64,000 nt of DNA from Molanna angustata (lineage: Eukaryota; Arthropoda; Insecta; Trichoptera; Molannidae). A program made the translations under genes and the position numbers. Shown here piece by piece: positions 47,501 to 59,100 of this stretch; positions within the stretch are counted from its first letter, which is position 1; the number at the start of each line of letters is the position of its first letter. The stretch is from NCBI GenBank assembly GCA_963576475.1, contig OY754984.1, positions 15,622,722 through 15,686,721 of the forward strand, read 5' to 3'. The notes beneath the pieces were generated by a model. That model worked only from the letters and a program-made list of their open reading frames with translations. It did no database searches and was not told the origin of the DNA.

Positions 47501-48306
47501 TATACTTCAAAATATATTTTTTTTGTGTAAATACCTACTTCTAACTTTTAAACTAACAGATATTTGCGTGCAAAATGTACACTTTTTTGACAGATACGAC
47601 TTGGAAAATTTTGTATGAAAAAAATAATTATTGAAATATTTTTAAAATTCAGCATTTTTATCGCATTATTTTTGGCGTGACACTGCATCAGGTATACAGG
47701 TACACGTTCGCACATAAATTAGATTTTTAGATGCTCTTGGTTTTTCAGAAGGCGTGAGACAAACACACACACACACACATACACACACACACACACACAT
47801 ACACTAACATTTTGATTGCTTTATTACTTTAGATTATAGTTACTTTTTTTAAATACATAATGCAACTGGCTCACGCCAGTCGCAATTATAACTATAAACA
47901 AACCTAACCAACCTATTTTTACCAAAGTTTTGTAGGTTTAGGTTTCAAAAATAGGTGTACATCCTAGGATATCTGACAGCGCGGTGCGTCGCCATGTTGT
48001 TTATTCCATAGATTTTTATTAAACATAATATACTATATAGATGCAGTACTCCGTGCAAAAAGTGAGTCATTTGTTTTCGATTCATACAAAATTTGCTAAC
48101 TACGACATCTAGTATATTATAATAAAAATCTATGGTTTATTCCTCTCACAATACTACCAACATGACGTCATAAAAATTCGAACAATTGTAAATTCTGATA
48201 ATTGTGTGTTCGGAAAATTGTTTTTCGAAAAAATGTGATTCGAATAATTGCCATTCGTAAAATTGAGCATTCGAATAATTGTTTTTCGAATAATTTTCCT
48301 GTCACC
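44526..48306 (+). mobile_element. 0.86-kb hAT-type TIR element, second copy, split by a Helitron
   Basis: Left part 44526-44873 and right part 47834-48306 together equal the intact copy at 25356-26215. Flanked by a perfect 8-bp duplication AACGTACA (44518-44525 and 48307-48314), the hAT target length. The insert between the parts is Helitron-like B. Confidence 0.85.
44874..47833 (-). mobile_element. Helitron-like B, 2.96 kb, complete copy
   Basis: On the minus strand it starts TCTAAAGTAATAAAGCAATC and ends ACATAAAAGCTAG. Comparison with the empty site in 25356-26215 (..CTATAA/TATTAAAA..) shows exact insertion between A and T with no duplication, the Helitron rule (5'-TC, 3'-CTRR, AT target). 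A short GCC-AAC-GGC hairpin precedes the 3' end. The interior is mostly tandem repeats: GGCCACA..CCCATTC units, 'agactattggaaatagt' units of about 65 bp, a CCCTTCAG(T/G) block, 'cctgcgaagagatggaagga' units of about 100 bp, and a (CA)n tract. No Rep/helicase ORF. Confidence 0.88.
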
Positions 48307-48870
48307 AACGTACATACCCATTGTTAATAGAAAATGATCTAGTTGGGGTGTTTCGGCGTTTTTTCAATATTTTCTAAAAAATTGGAAATATAGGCAGTTA
48401 CACACAAATTTTTCATAAAAAAATGTTTTTTAATAAAAAAGTACATATATGAAATCCTGGAAATAAAAAAAAAACAAATTTGAGATATTGTTATTTGTCT
48501 ATATTTATACAAAGTTTCAACGTTTTAGCTATTATGGTTATTGAGATATATGAAAAAATAAAGTAAAAATTCTAAAGTTGATAACAAAAGTTTTGTAGGC
48601 CTAAATTTTTCTATATTATCTGAAATTTTAGGCTCTGAATTAAGCGGATCAAAAGTTATAAGGGGGGAGGGGACACACTAAATGTTCTACTCCGAATTCT
48701 GAGTTAATCCATATACATAGAATTTATGCTACGAAGCCTCAAGTTGGTTTTACTTCAAAGTAGAAATAACCAAGAAAAATTTAGACCTGGCTATACAAAA
48801 TCTCGTGGATCTTGGCTTGAAACTATGTCAATCTGTTAAGAAAAATAATTCTCTTGAAAAAATCGACACT

Positions 48871-49130
48871 TTTTTTTACCAAAATAATGTATCACCATTT
48901 TTGCAACAGAATCCAATAATAACAATTTTCTTTGAACTATTAGTTTTTTTAAATATGTGAATGTTGTAAATCGAAAAAAAAAACAAAACTGTTCATATTA
49001 AATTTATTGTTTAAAAATTATGCATATTATAAATAAAAAGTTATACTTTTTTGCTTACACATATTGTTTTTTCTATTACATATATAAAACTATGTTATTG
49101 TATCAATGAATAAGGTAAATTATAAATTAT
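48871..49130. other. Gene-free AT-rich stretch
   Basis: Nothing recognisable beyond low-complexity A/T sequence. Confidence 0.35.
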
Positions 49131-49679
49131 TATAGTGAAAAATCTGAGGATAGACATCAGAGGTATCAGAACAATTCTTCAAGGAACTATAAGAGATAAC
49201 ATATGTCAAATTAGCCTCTCTTTTTTTTCATCATCAAATAAGCCAAAAGTTATAGGTTAGTTTGAATTAAATTATTATCATAAAGTAGTGATGTATTTAT
49301 TGTTTTCATTTTATATCAAATGTTAACCAGAAGCATAAAATAACTAGGTCCCCTTAGTTAAGATGCGAAAAATCAAATACTAGGTATTAACTGCAATTTT
49401 CACAAGGTACATCAAAGAAGGCACCGTTGTTTTTTTTTAAGATAGTTGACTTGATAAATTTATGAATATAATTGAAAAGAAATGGTCATAGAAACAGAAA
49501 ACTGCAACCAACATATATCAGATGGTTACTTTGAGTTAAGATTGTTTGATGAAATGAAATTTTGTTCCAAGTGTAACAAATTCTGATTTTCGAGTTACAG
49601 AATCTCGGGTGAAATGCAGTTAGATTTATATAGAATTTGATTTTTTTTACTGTAATATTGGAATGTTTGTATCTATGAA

Positions 49680-49895
49680 TAGTGTGTGAAAGAGATGGAC
49701 GTTATGTATAAATAGCCCTCGAGTATAAATAGCGGGTCTCTTTTTGATACTCTCTCTCATACTAGCTAGGTAACCAGATATATATGTTGTAAATAGATGG
49801 TATTACTGTGATTATTTACGGCATTAAAATAAGATGTATTGTGTGCAACCCTCAACACAACACAATAAATGACTAACTCCACACAGAAATACGAT
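49680..49895 (+). promoter_or_regulatory. Tandem TATA boxes and polyA signal, possible solo LTR
   Basis: Two identical TATAAATAG boxes stand 17 bp apart (49707-49715 and 49724-49732), followed by 'gatactctctctcatactag' and, 130 bp on, an AATAAA at 49864. A promoter and a polyA signal this close without an ORF is the layout of an LTR. I could not fix TG..CA ends or find a partner LTR, so this remains a suggestion. Confidence 0.35.
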
Positions 49896-49929
49896 TTCAT
49901 CTTCATATTTGTGCATTTTGACTCTTTAT

Positions 49930-50035
49930 ACTAATTGAAGCGAGTAATGTATGTCGAGATAAAGGACTCCGGCATTCTGTTTTCTATGCCTACCCTAAAT
50001 AGGGAAATGGAGTGATGGTATAGTATAGATATTAT
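49930..50035 (+). pseudogene. LINE ORF tail fragment
   Basis: 'gtaatgtatgtcgagataaa' ... 'ctatgcctaccctaaatagg' ... 'gtgatggtata' is a worn version of the 7205-7446 terminus. Confidence 0.5.
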
Positions 50036-50194
50036 AAAATAAGTTCATTTGTGTTCTGCCAAATTGTTAGGTTAACGGAAGATACACAGTCATGTCAAAT
50101 AAAGGCACACCCATCCGTGTCATACGTTCAATAAAATATTAAGATATTATTATTTTTTGACTAATTTTTTTCCTAAATATTAATATGGACGGCA

Positions 50195-53100
50195 TCATAA
50201 AAAGTATCTTCTTCTTCTGTATGCATTAAAGGCACTCCCTTGCTTCTGTAGCCTTATTATCTCCTGTCTCAGTCTCTCTTCTTCTCTCATTGCCTCCCTC
50301 AACTCCACATCTCTCTCCTTCCTCTCAGCTTTCTCCTTTTCTTTTCTTTCAGCCCGACGAAGTTCTTCCTGCAGTGACGTGATCTTGGTGATTTCACGAG
50401 CAGATCTCTGAAAGTAAGTTTAGTAAATTCATCAAGTGTTTTATCTTAAATTGCTTCCCAAACATAGAGCAAGACTTCAAAAGATGCACTTGTGCTGAAG
50501 ATTAAAAGATGACAAAATATATATTGATGTAGGTGAAATTCAGTGAAAAACCTCTGTGCTTCAAAAAATTATAATTTTTCAAATAGGTATAAAAAACATT
50601 CCAACATGGATAGAACCGATGAAGAGGATTACTGAAATCGGTGTACTTTGTAGCTCAATTGGTTAGGTATCTCACTGTTGATCCAAAGCTCCGGGGTTCG
50701 ATTCCCAGTGGAGACACAGTTTTTAATTCAGTTTTGGGTTTGGATCTGTGAGACGATTAATATCGCAAGTCTCCAGAATGTGGTAACTTGTTATTGGGAG
50801 TGTTATTAACTAATATTTGACATAGTACCTTTAAATATATAAATATAAAATCGTGATTTTAGTATAAATGGACCTATTAAATGGAATAAATTACCCTCTG
50901 ACATACTTGGAGTGCAAAGCCTTGAGATTTTCAGGCAATTACTTAAGACTACTTTGTATCGCAGATCCAGATATTGAAACAAGTTTTGATGTCCTTGAAA
51001 CAAGTATAAGTACATCCTCATACAGTCCTTAAACAATGTACTACAGGTGAATGAAATCAGTCATGGCAGTATTCGAAATTTGTATTATTACTATGTATTT
51101 TTGGGTATCAAAACTGTCTAAATCATTCATTTTTAACAAATATTTTTTCTGTTTATCAGTTGTTTGTTAGTTAAATCTTAATTTAATTTTATAAAAACCC
51201 ACTGATAACAGGATTTATATGGTTCGAAGGATCTTTTGTATCTTTTTTGCACTTAAAAAAATATTATTATTATTAAAAAAAGGGTACATGGACAGACATC
51301 CAGCTTACAATTTTCATACAAAGAAAACAATATTGGTTATTCTTATGAGTGCTGGACGTCCAATTATGGATGCACACAAAATTACATGAGCTCATATTCA
51401 ATCACACACGTAAGTTACACAAGTAAGAGTTACATAAATAAGAGGAAAGTAGGTTACAAAAATTAAGAAGAAAAAAAATTAATTTATGGCAGAATTTTAC
51501 TATTGGAGAGTAAAAAAATTAAAGAGTAAATTTTTTTTGAAAATAATAATTTGTTACAAGCAGAGGCTGAAGAGAAGGAAGAGGCTGACAGAGCTGTTAC
51601 AAACCAATCCTAGGATTGAAAGTGATAAGAAGACAAGCAACCCCAGCGGTTATTGGTGAATGATTCCCTAAAGAAATAAAATATAGGCAACTGTACCTCC
51701 TTTTCCCTCTCAGCTTCTTCCACTATTCTGTTTGCCTTCTCTATTTCAGCCAAAGCCAACTCTCTGTCCAAGATGTTCTGTCGCAGATGAGCTCTATTCT
51801 GTTCGAGTCTCTCCTTAACCTGCTTCTCTAGCGTTGATAGTACCTCGTTCAGAAGGGACTGCCTGGCAATATGCTCGTGTTGCCATAACTGAAATACGTT
51901 AATGCAGTCAAATTAAAGATTGCCATTTACAAAAAACTAAAACCTACTGAAATAATTATGTTGTTCGGAAGTCAGAACAACACACTTTATACCAGTCAGT
52001 GTATAATAAAGCGTGATTTTTTTTTATATATGTACTAATGAAGATTAATAGGAATCACGCCTACAAATGACAGTCTCATTGGTTGATGGAAACCCCTCCA
52101 TACATACCTTTAAAGAGACATAACAATTTATTGCAACTTTAAATTAATAAATTTTAATTTTATATCAAAAAATGGAAACTTTTGTGTACAAATAAAATTC
52201 AACAATTCAATGTGATTATTTGTCAATTCAATTAACAAAGAATCACGAACGTTTCATATACTTACTATTTGGGATTTGAATTTAATCAGACGCTTATCCA
52301 GTTTTTTGTATGGCCGAAACTGCTCAAGCGTTTGATTAAAATCAAGTTACAAATACAAGTAGGGCCCAGGGGCGTGCCTAAAACTTTTGGACTAGGCAAA
52401 CCCGGAAAAAAAATTGGGATTTGAGTGGCCATGAAAATATTTTAAAATCACATGCCAAAATAATATTTACATTTGTGGCCCTGTTAAGCATAGTATCTAC
52501 AAACAGTTCAATTTTCTAATCTTGTAGTATGGTTTCAATAAAAAACAAAAAAATATAAGGTCTACAATTTCTTAACATAATATTCATAGGCAAGCCAAGA
52601 TTTTCGGCTTCTATAAGCAATTCCGCTACTTAGGGCCCATGGTTTCTACGCATGCATGTTAAAGCATACGTGCTGCCAGTACTGTTGAATGGAGTGGAAG
52701 GTTGGCCTCTCATCAATAAATAAAATTGAAGCTTTGAGATGTAGGTTGATGCGCATCTCACAGAGTCTCCAATGAAAGAGTTCTAAATATGATGGAGAAA
52801 CGGAGAGAGATGCTGACCACTGTCGAGATGCAAAGCCACATATTCCATGGTGATAGATATGCCCTTCTACAAATTATAGTGGAGGAAAAGATAGAAGGAA
52901 GACGGAGTATGGAGCGTATAAAAATATCGTGGCTTAAAAATCTCAGGCAGTGGTTCTGGATTCTGGATGCGGCATCACTAATTAGGTTGGCGCAAGATCG
53001 AGATGAGTTTAATGTGATGGTCTTCAACCTCCATTAGGAGCGGCACAAGAACAAGAAGAAGATGGTGTCTATCAATCTTTCCTTACCTTCTCCTGCTTCT

Positions 53101-56100
53101 GATACATGACACGAGCTTCTCCATCCATTACAGTGATGAGGTGCTTCTGTCTTGCCTGCTCCAAATCCTTCTGCTTTTTCATGCTTCTAACGGCACTGTC
53201 AAGTGCTGCACGCCATTCTTTCTTATCTGAATCTTCCCTTTGAGCATCCTATCAAAGATAAAAAACATTAAATTTCATAATAATGTTATATTTAAAAATA
53301 AAAAAGAACCAATACAGTTTTCATAAATAAATGAACAATCAGTCTGATGGCTTTTGAATTCATTATATAAAAAATGAAAATAGACATGAGACATGAGGGT
53401 CTCATGAAAATTATGAATAAAGAAGCACAAATTTATAGAAGAGACAGGTAATCCAAAAAAGAAAACATTATAATAATAATGTACACTTCCTTACATCCTG
53501 CACAAGTGGCGAATTTATTGCCGTATGGCAATTTCTTCCAACTAACCAGTGTTTCCGGCCCGGAAAGCAAAATTAAAGTGAGAAATGAATTTAAATAAAT
53601 TATTCCATTCCTGTCCGCCTTGTATATTTTCTTCAACAGGCGAACCTCATTCATTCTCTACAAGTGGCCAAACCATCTCAATGTGTTTACTTTCATTCTA
53701 TTAATTACATCTCTCTACATCTTACATTCTTTCCTTGTGTCCTCGTTTCATACCCTGTCATACATCGTTCTATTACAAATTCGCCTTAGTGATCGCATTT
53801 CCAACAAAAAAAGGACATGAACAAAAAATAATGGTATACCACTGTGGTTCAATTACATTGAATATGGTTCAATTCCCAGCAGAGGAGAAGTTTATATAAA
53901 ATTAATTATCACACAAAATAATGGTATACCACTGTGGTTCAATTACATTGAATATGGTTCAATTCCCAGCAGAGGAGAAGTTTATATAAAATTAATTATC
54001 ACACAAAATAATGGTATACCACTGTGGTTCAATTACATTGAATATGGTTCAATTCCCAGCAGAGGAGAAGTTTATATAAAATTAATTATCACACAAAATA
54101 ATGGTATACCACTGTGGTTCAATTACATTGAATATGGTTCAATTTCCAGCAGAGGAGAAGTTTATATAAAATTAATTATCACACAAAATAATGGTATACC
54201 ACTGTGTTCAATTACATTGAATATGGTTCAATTCCCATCAGAGGAGAAGTTTATATAAAATTAATTATCACACAAAATAATGGTATACCACTGTGGTTCA
54301 ATTACATTGAATATGGTTCAATTCCCAGCAGAGGAGAAGTTTATATAAAATTAATTATCACACAAAATAATGGTATTCCACTGTGTTCAATTACATTGAA
54401 TATGGTTCAATTCCCAGCAGAGGAGAAGTTTATATAAAATTAATTATCACACAAAATAATGGTATACCACTGTGGTTCAATTACATTGAATATGGTTCAA
54501 TTCCCAGCAGAGGAGAAGTTTATATAAAATTAATTATCACACAAAATAATGGTATACCACTGTGGTTAAATTACATTGAATATGGTTCAATTCCCAGCAG
54601 AGGAGAAGTTTATATAAAATTAATTATCACACAAAATAATGGTATACCACTGTGGTTCAATTACATTGAATATGGTTCAATTCCCAGCAGAGGAGAAGTT
54701 TATATAAAATTAATTATCACACAAAATAATGGTATAACACTGTGGTTCAATTACATTGAATATGGTTCAATTCCCAGCAGAGGAGAAGTTTATATAAAAT
54801 TAATTACCACACAAAATAATGGTATACCACTGTGGTTCAATTACATTGAATATGGTTCAATTCCCAGCAGAGGAGAAGTTTATATAAAATTAATTATCAC
54901 ACAAAATAATGGTATACCACTGTGGTTAAATTACATTGAATATGGTTCAATTCCCAGCAGAGGAGAAGTTTATATAAAATTAATTATCACACAAAATAAT
55001 GGTATACCACTGTGGTTCAATTACATTGAATATGGTTCAATTCCCAGCAGAGGAGAAGTTTATATAAAATTAATTATCACACAAAATCAGTGGTGTAGCT
55101 AGAACCTAAGGGCCCTCATACAAATATTACATAAAGGCCCCACAATTTTACAAAAGATGGAAATGACATCATTTTGACTACAAAGTTGCAAATAAGTAAT
55201 AGAATTTACGAATAAATTTTAGCGATAGCCCTTTGGATGAACCTGTTATCAGGTAGCTACGTCACTGCGCAAAATTTGCTTCTCTGAACTGGGAACACTG
55301 GTTTAAGGGAAACAATTACCATCTGGCAATTATTTAAATATGAAATAAAACGATTGAGATTTATTTCAACCTTTTCTATAGCGGCAGCGATAACCAGCAA
55401 CTCTTGCATGTCCGCCTCAACATCCTTTTCCGCCTCTTTCGCCCTCTCCTTCAGTCTCCTCGCCTGCATGGCCATGTTGCTCAGCGAAACGGCCCGGGCC
55501 GCTGCCCTCTGTTTTGCTGCACTTCTCCTCACTTCTCCGGCATCCCTCAGCGCCTTCAGCAGCGCAGACTCTGCCTCTTCCTGCTTCCGCAGCTGGGAGG
55601 CGGCCGTCTCGGACTCCCTAAGATCGCTGATCTGCTTGCACAGCTGCTCTTGAAGATCCTGATCAATCAACAAAGGTTTATCTTATTTTTTCTTTCATTC
55701 ATACCATCACGGCATATCCCACAATGTGGGGTAACCAGCGACAGGTGTGCGGGTGTGAATTACCTTATAAAAGGAAGCACAACACTCGCGTGTATACTCA
55801 CACACCAGTCTCGTCTCACCTAAAAAGGCACTACAATCAGAATAGGTGGTGAACCTCACAGCCGAACTACAGAGTTTTTATTTTTATATGTAGGTATATA
55901 AAAATTAAAAAATAAAAAACTCTGTTATTGTAAAAATAATGTTAGCTTATACATGGTCATCCTAACCTTCTTTATCCCTCTACTTCTCCTTTCCTCCCCT
56001 CTCACTGCTTTTACCTAAACATATTATTTTTAAGATTTGTTAACTAAGTGTCCTGAGGAAGAGAACATTGTTCTTGAAACATGTAGACTTGTTTCTAATA

Positions 56101-59100
56101 AAAGTGGTTTATACAAAGTAATTTATTGTTATTAATTAACGATGGAGCCACAAAACAATAATTTCGCATTTGATAAAATGTAAATAATAGCTAAAAACTA
56201 TAATTGTTTCGTAGAAAAATATAAAAGCGTCATTCATTATCATGCCAAATACCCAAATTGAGGCCAGCTTCGTGAAATTTTTGGAAAATTTATTGGATTG
56301 TAAATATATAAAAGATCCATGTACATAATTACCTTGATGTTTTGATACAATTGACAATTGACATAAATGTTATTGTGTTTGTTTAGTAATAAACTAACAA
56401 AGGAGTGTTGCTTCAGGATAGATACTGATTTGAATAAATATTTTCTTCTTATAAAACTATGAATAACACACAATTACCAAACAATTGCAATCAGTGAAAT
56501 TATCTGCGTTGATTATATTTGACTGATATAAACATTACATTTTGAAAACAATCTGACTAATCAGTTTATACGGCACCATTTTGAGTGTAATGAGGCTAAC
56601 GAAGAAGAATTATTTGAATCACACACCATAATACTGAAAGATATTTTCATTGACAAATCAAACTTTTGAGTACTGTCCGTCCCATTTAATAATCCCTTTT
56701 TACTCCTCACTAAACCAAGGAGATATATAGTGGAGATTAATGAATTCACAATTATTAATCTCGTTTTTTTATTGCAACTAGTATCATGCTGAGATTGTAT
56801 TCAGGGCTGCGTACACAATGAACACCGAATGCACTTAGTGACACTCTAAGCCGTTCATAATGACCGGAAACAGACGCTCGATAGACACTCTGTGGCATTC
56901 AGATTGAGCATCGAGTGCTCGCACCAAACGCTCGGTAAAATTGTCGGTTGAAAAAAGCTCTGACAATTATAGTATCTGTTGACTTATATTTGTTTCTGTG
57001 GTATCTATTATGTCAGTTGATATTATTTATGATGACAATATGCATTCACAAAGAAGTTAATTTATTTATTTATACACCGACCGCCGTGGCACAGTTGGTA
57101 AGCCGTTGGGTTTCTGTGCGGGCGTCCTGGGTTCGACTCCCAGCAGAGGAGAAATTTATTTAAATTCATTTCTCACGCAAATATTGCTTCTCTGGGCTGG
57201 AAACACTGGTTAGTTGGAAGAAATTGCCATACGGCAATAAACTCGCCACTTGCGCAGGGTGCAAGGAAGTGTTCATTATTATTATTATTATTATTTATTT
57301 GAATCTTTCTGTACATATAATTAGTATAGTGGCGGGCTTATTGCCTAATGACAATTAATTATAAAAATATCATTCAAAAATTTCCAATAAAGGTCAGAGA
57401 TTATTATTTACTCCAATGCCCAATAGTTGTCTTTCGATGAAAATATAACCTAAAAAGAGATATGTATGATAAATGACATTTGACATTTAAAACGCCTGAT
57501 GCTGTGTTCATTGAAACACTGCTTGAAAGCGTTCAGTGAGATTGGAGTGAAAAACACCATAATCTGCAACTTCAGGTACATCCGACGCCCGACGTTGAGC
57601 GTTGTATCTGAACTCGATTATAGACTAAAGTACTCATTCGATTCATATCAAATTTTGCATATTTATATATCTAATAATGAATATCATTTAGACCCCATTA
57701 GATTTTGAAGGATAATCTGAATAGTGCTTCTCAATTTTTTTAACTGTCAAATATTTCAAAGTGACCTCAAGCTCTGGAAACTTGAAATTTGAAATTTTTA
57801 TTTTCAAATTGGTAAAAAGGCCCATCACTTTCATATAATGGCATTGAAGAATTATCATGTTTTCATAATAGAATACTTAAATTAAAAGATTTAACAAGAA
57901 CTCATTTCATGAAAATGCTGAAAATTTGAATACTCTGTGGAGTGACTTGGTAGAGAGGAGTACAGCGTTGACCACAAACCAATCATTTAATTTTGGATTG
58001 GTAAGATTTATGAATGTTGTCATATGTAAAAAATTACACTTCACCAGATGCAACAACCTAGAGCTACTCTTCGTGCCATGCATTCTTTGTCATTCTTACT
58101 AGCGTTCTGGTGAAGGTGGGCGTAGCTTATTCCATACTATTTATAGCTTATTTGGTTATTAATTCAGCAATATTCTACATAAAGTAAGAATACACATACA
58201 CAGACAGAATATCACTCGCTAGTCGTCTCCATAATATTGGGAAGGAATACTCTCATTTAGGTGACATTTTTATGCTGTCCAAATATAAATATAAACAGAC
58301 GATATACACATTTTTTTATGAGAGAAACAACTTGTGATATTTTCAGTACGGATTTGTATATTTTCGATTGTAAAATGTTTGTTTTTTTTTGTATATCTTT
58401 TTTGTTTATTTATAATTTACACGAAACTGCTATTTTTTGTATTTAAAAAACTTTTTTACTTAATGTTTTGGTTGATTTTGAGTCCATATGTACATCTTTT
58501 TTTATGTTTGCTTATGTCTATTGTTTTTTTTATTTTTGAATTTACAGTTTTGATTTATTTTGAGTCCATATGTACAACTTTTTTTAATGTTTGCTTACGT
58601 CTATTGTTATTTTTTATTTTAGAATTTACTGTTTTTTATTTTTGAATTTACTGTTTTGGTTTATTTTGAGTCCATATGTATATCTTTTTTTCATATTTGC
58701 TTACATCTATTGTTTTTTTTTATTTACTGTCTTACTGTTTAGGTTTAAGTTTTTTTTGCCAAGTGTATACCTAATTGTTTTTTTTTTTCTTATTCTATAT
58801 ATTTTTATCATCAATATGTGTTATTATCTATGTATGTATGTAAAAGGCATTTTATGCCGTTTATAAATAAACAAATAAATAATAACAGTAGTTTTTTGAC
58901 ATAATCTTAAAAACAATATAGGTAGGTACCTAATGAGTTTTAAATATATTTATAAAAGCAGGCATTGAAAATTTATTAATCAGCGAAATATTTGAAATGC
59001 TAGTAACTCCGTAGAACTAAATTGACCAGATTGTCAAATATGTAAACCTTACCAACACGACAATACATAAGGTGTAATTAAATGGAATGGACATTGTTTT

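Larger units (their letters stand above)
44219..48870 (-). mobile_element. Helitron-like family A, copy 7, carrying nested insertions
   Basis: The 3' end CTAG at 44219-44222 with 'ttgcatgtaacacatgagat' and the body to 44525 match copies 1-6 in reverse. The element resumes at 48315 with 'ctagttggggtgtttcggcg' and ends near 48870 at 'aaaaatcgaca'. It is more diverged than copies 3-5, has lost its CA tract, and so is an older insertion. Everything from 44526 to 48306 is a later insert. Confidence 0.8.

Noticed and set aside
54383..55102. 239-codon open frame
   Set aside because: Produced by the 90-bp satellite (a multiple of three) derived from a SINE; no codon bias or domain.
55354..55823. Plus-strand open frames of 99 and 139 codons
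   Set aside because: Antisense shadows of the TCHP exon at 55371-55658.
57078..57150. Possible tRNA gene
   Set aside because: A- and B-boxes are present but the cloverleaf cannot be completed and the sequence continues into a SINE body; the same applies to 1355-1562, 5190-5366 and 50645-50823.
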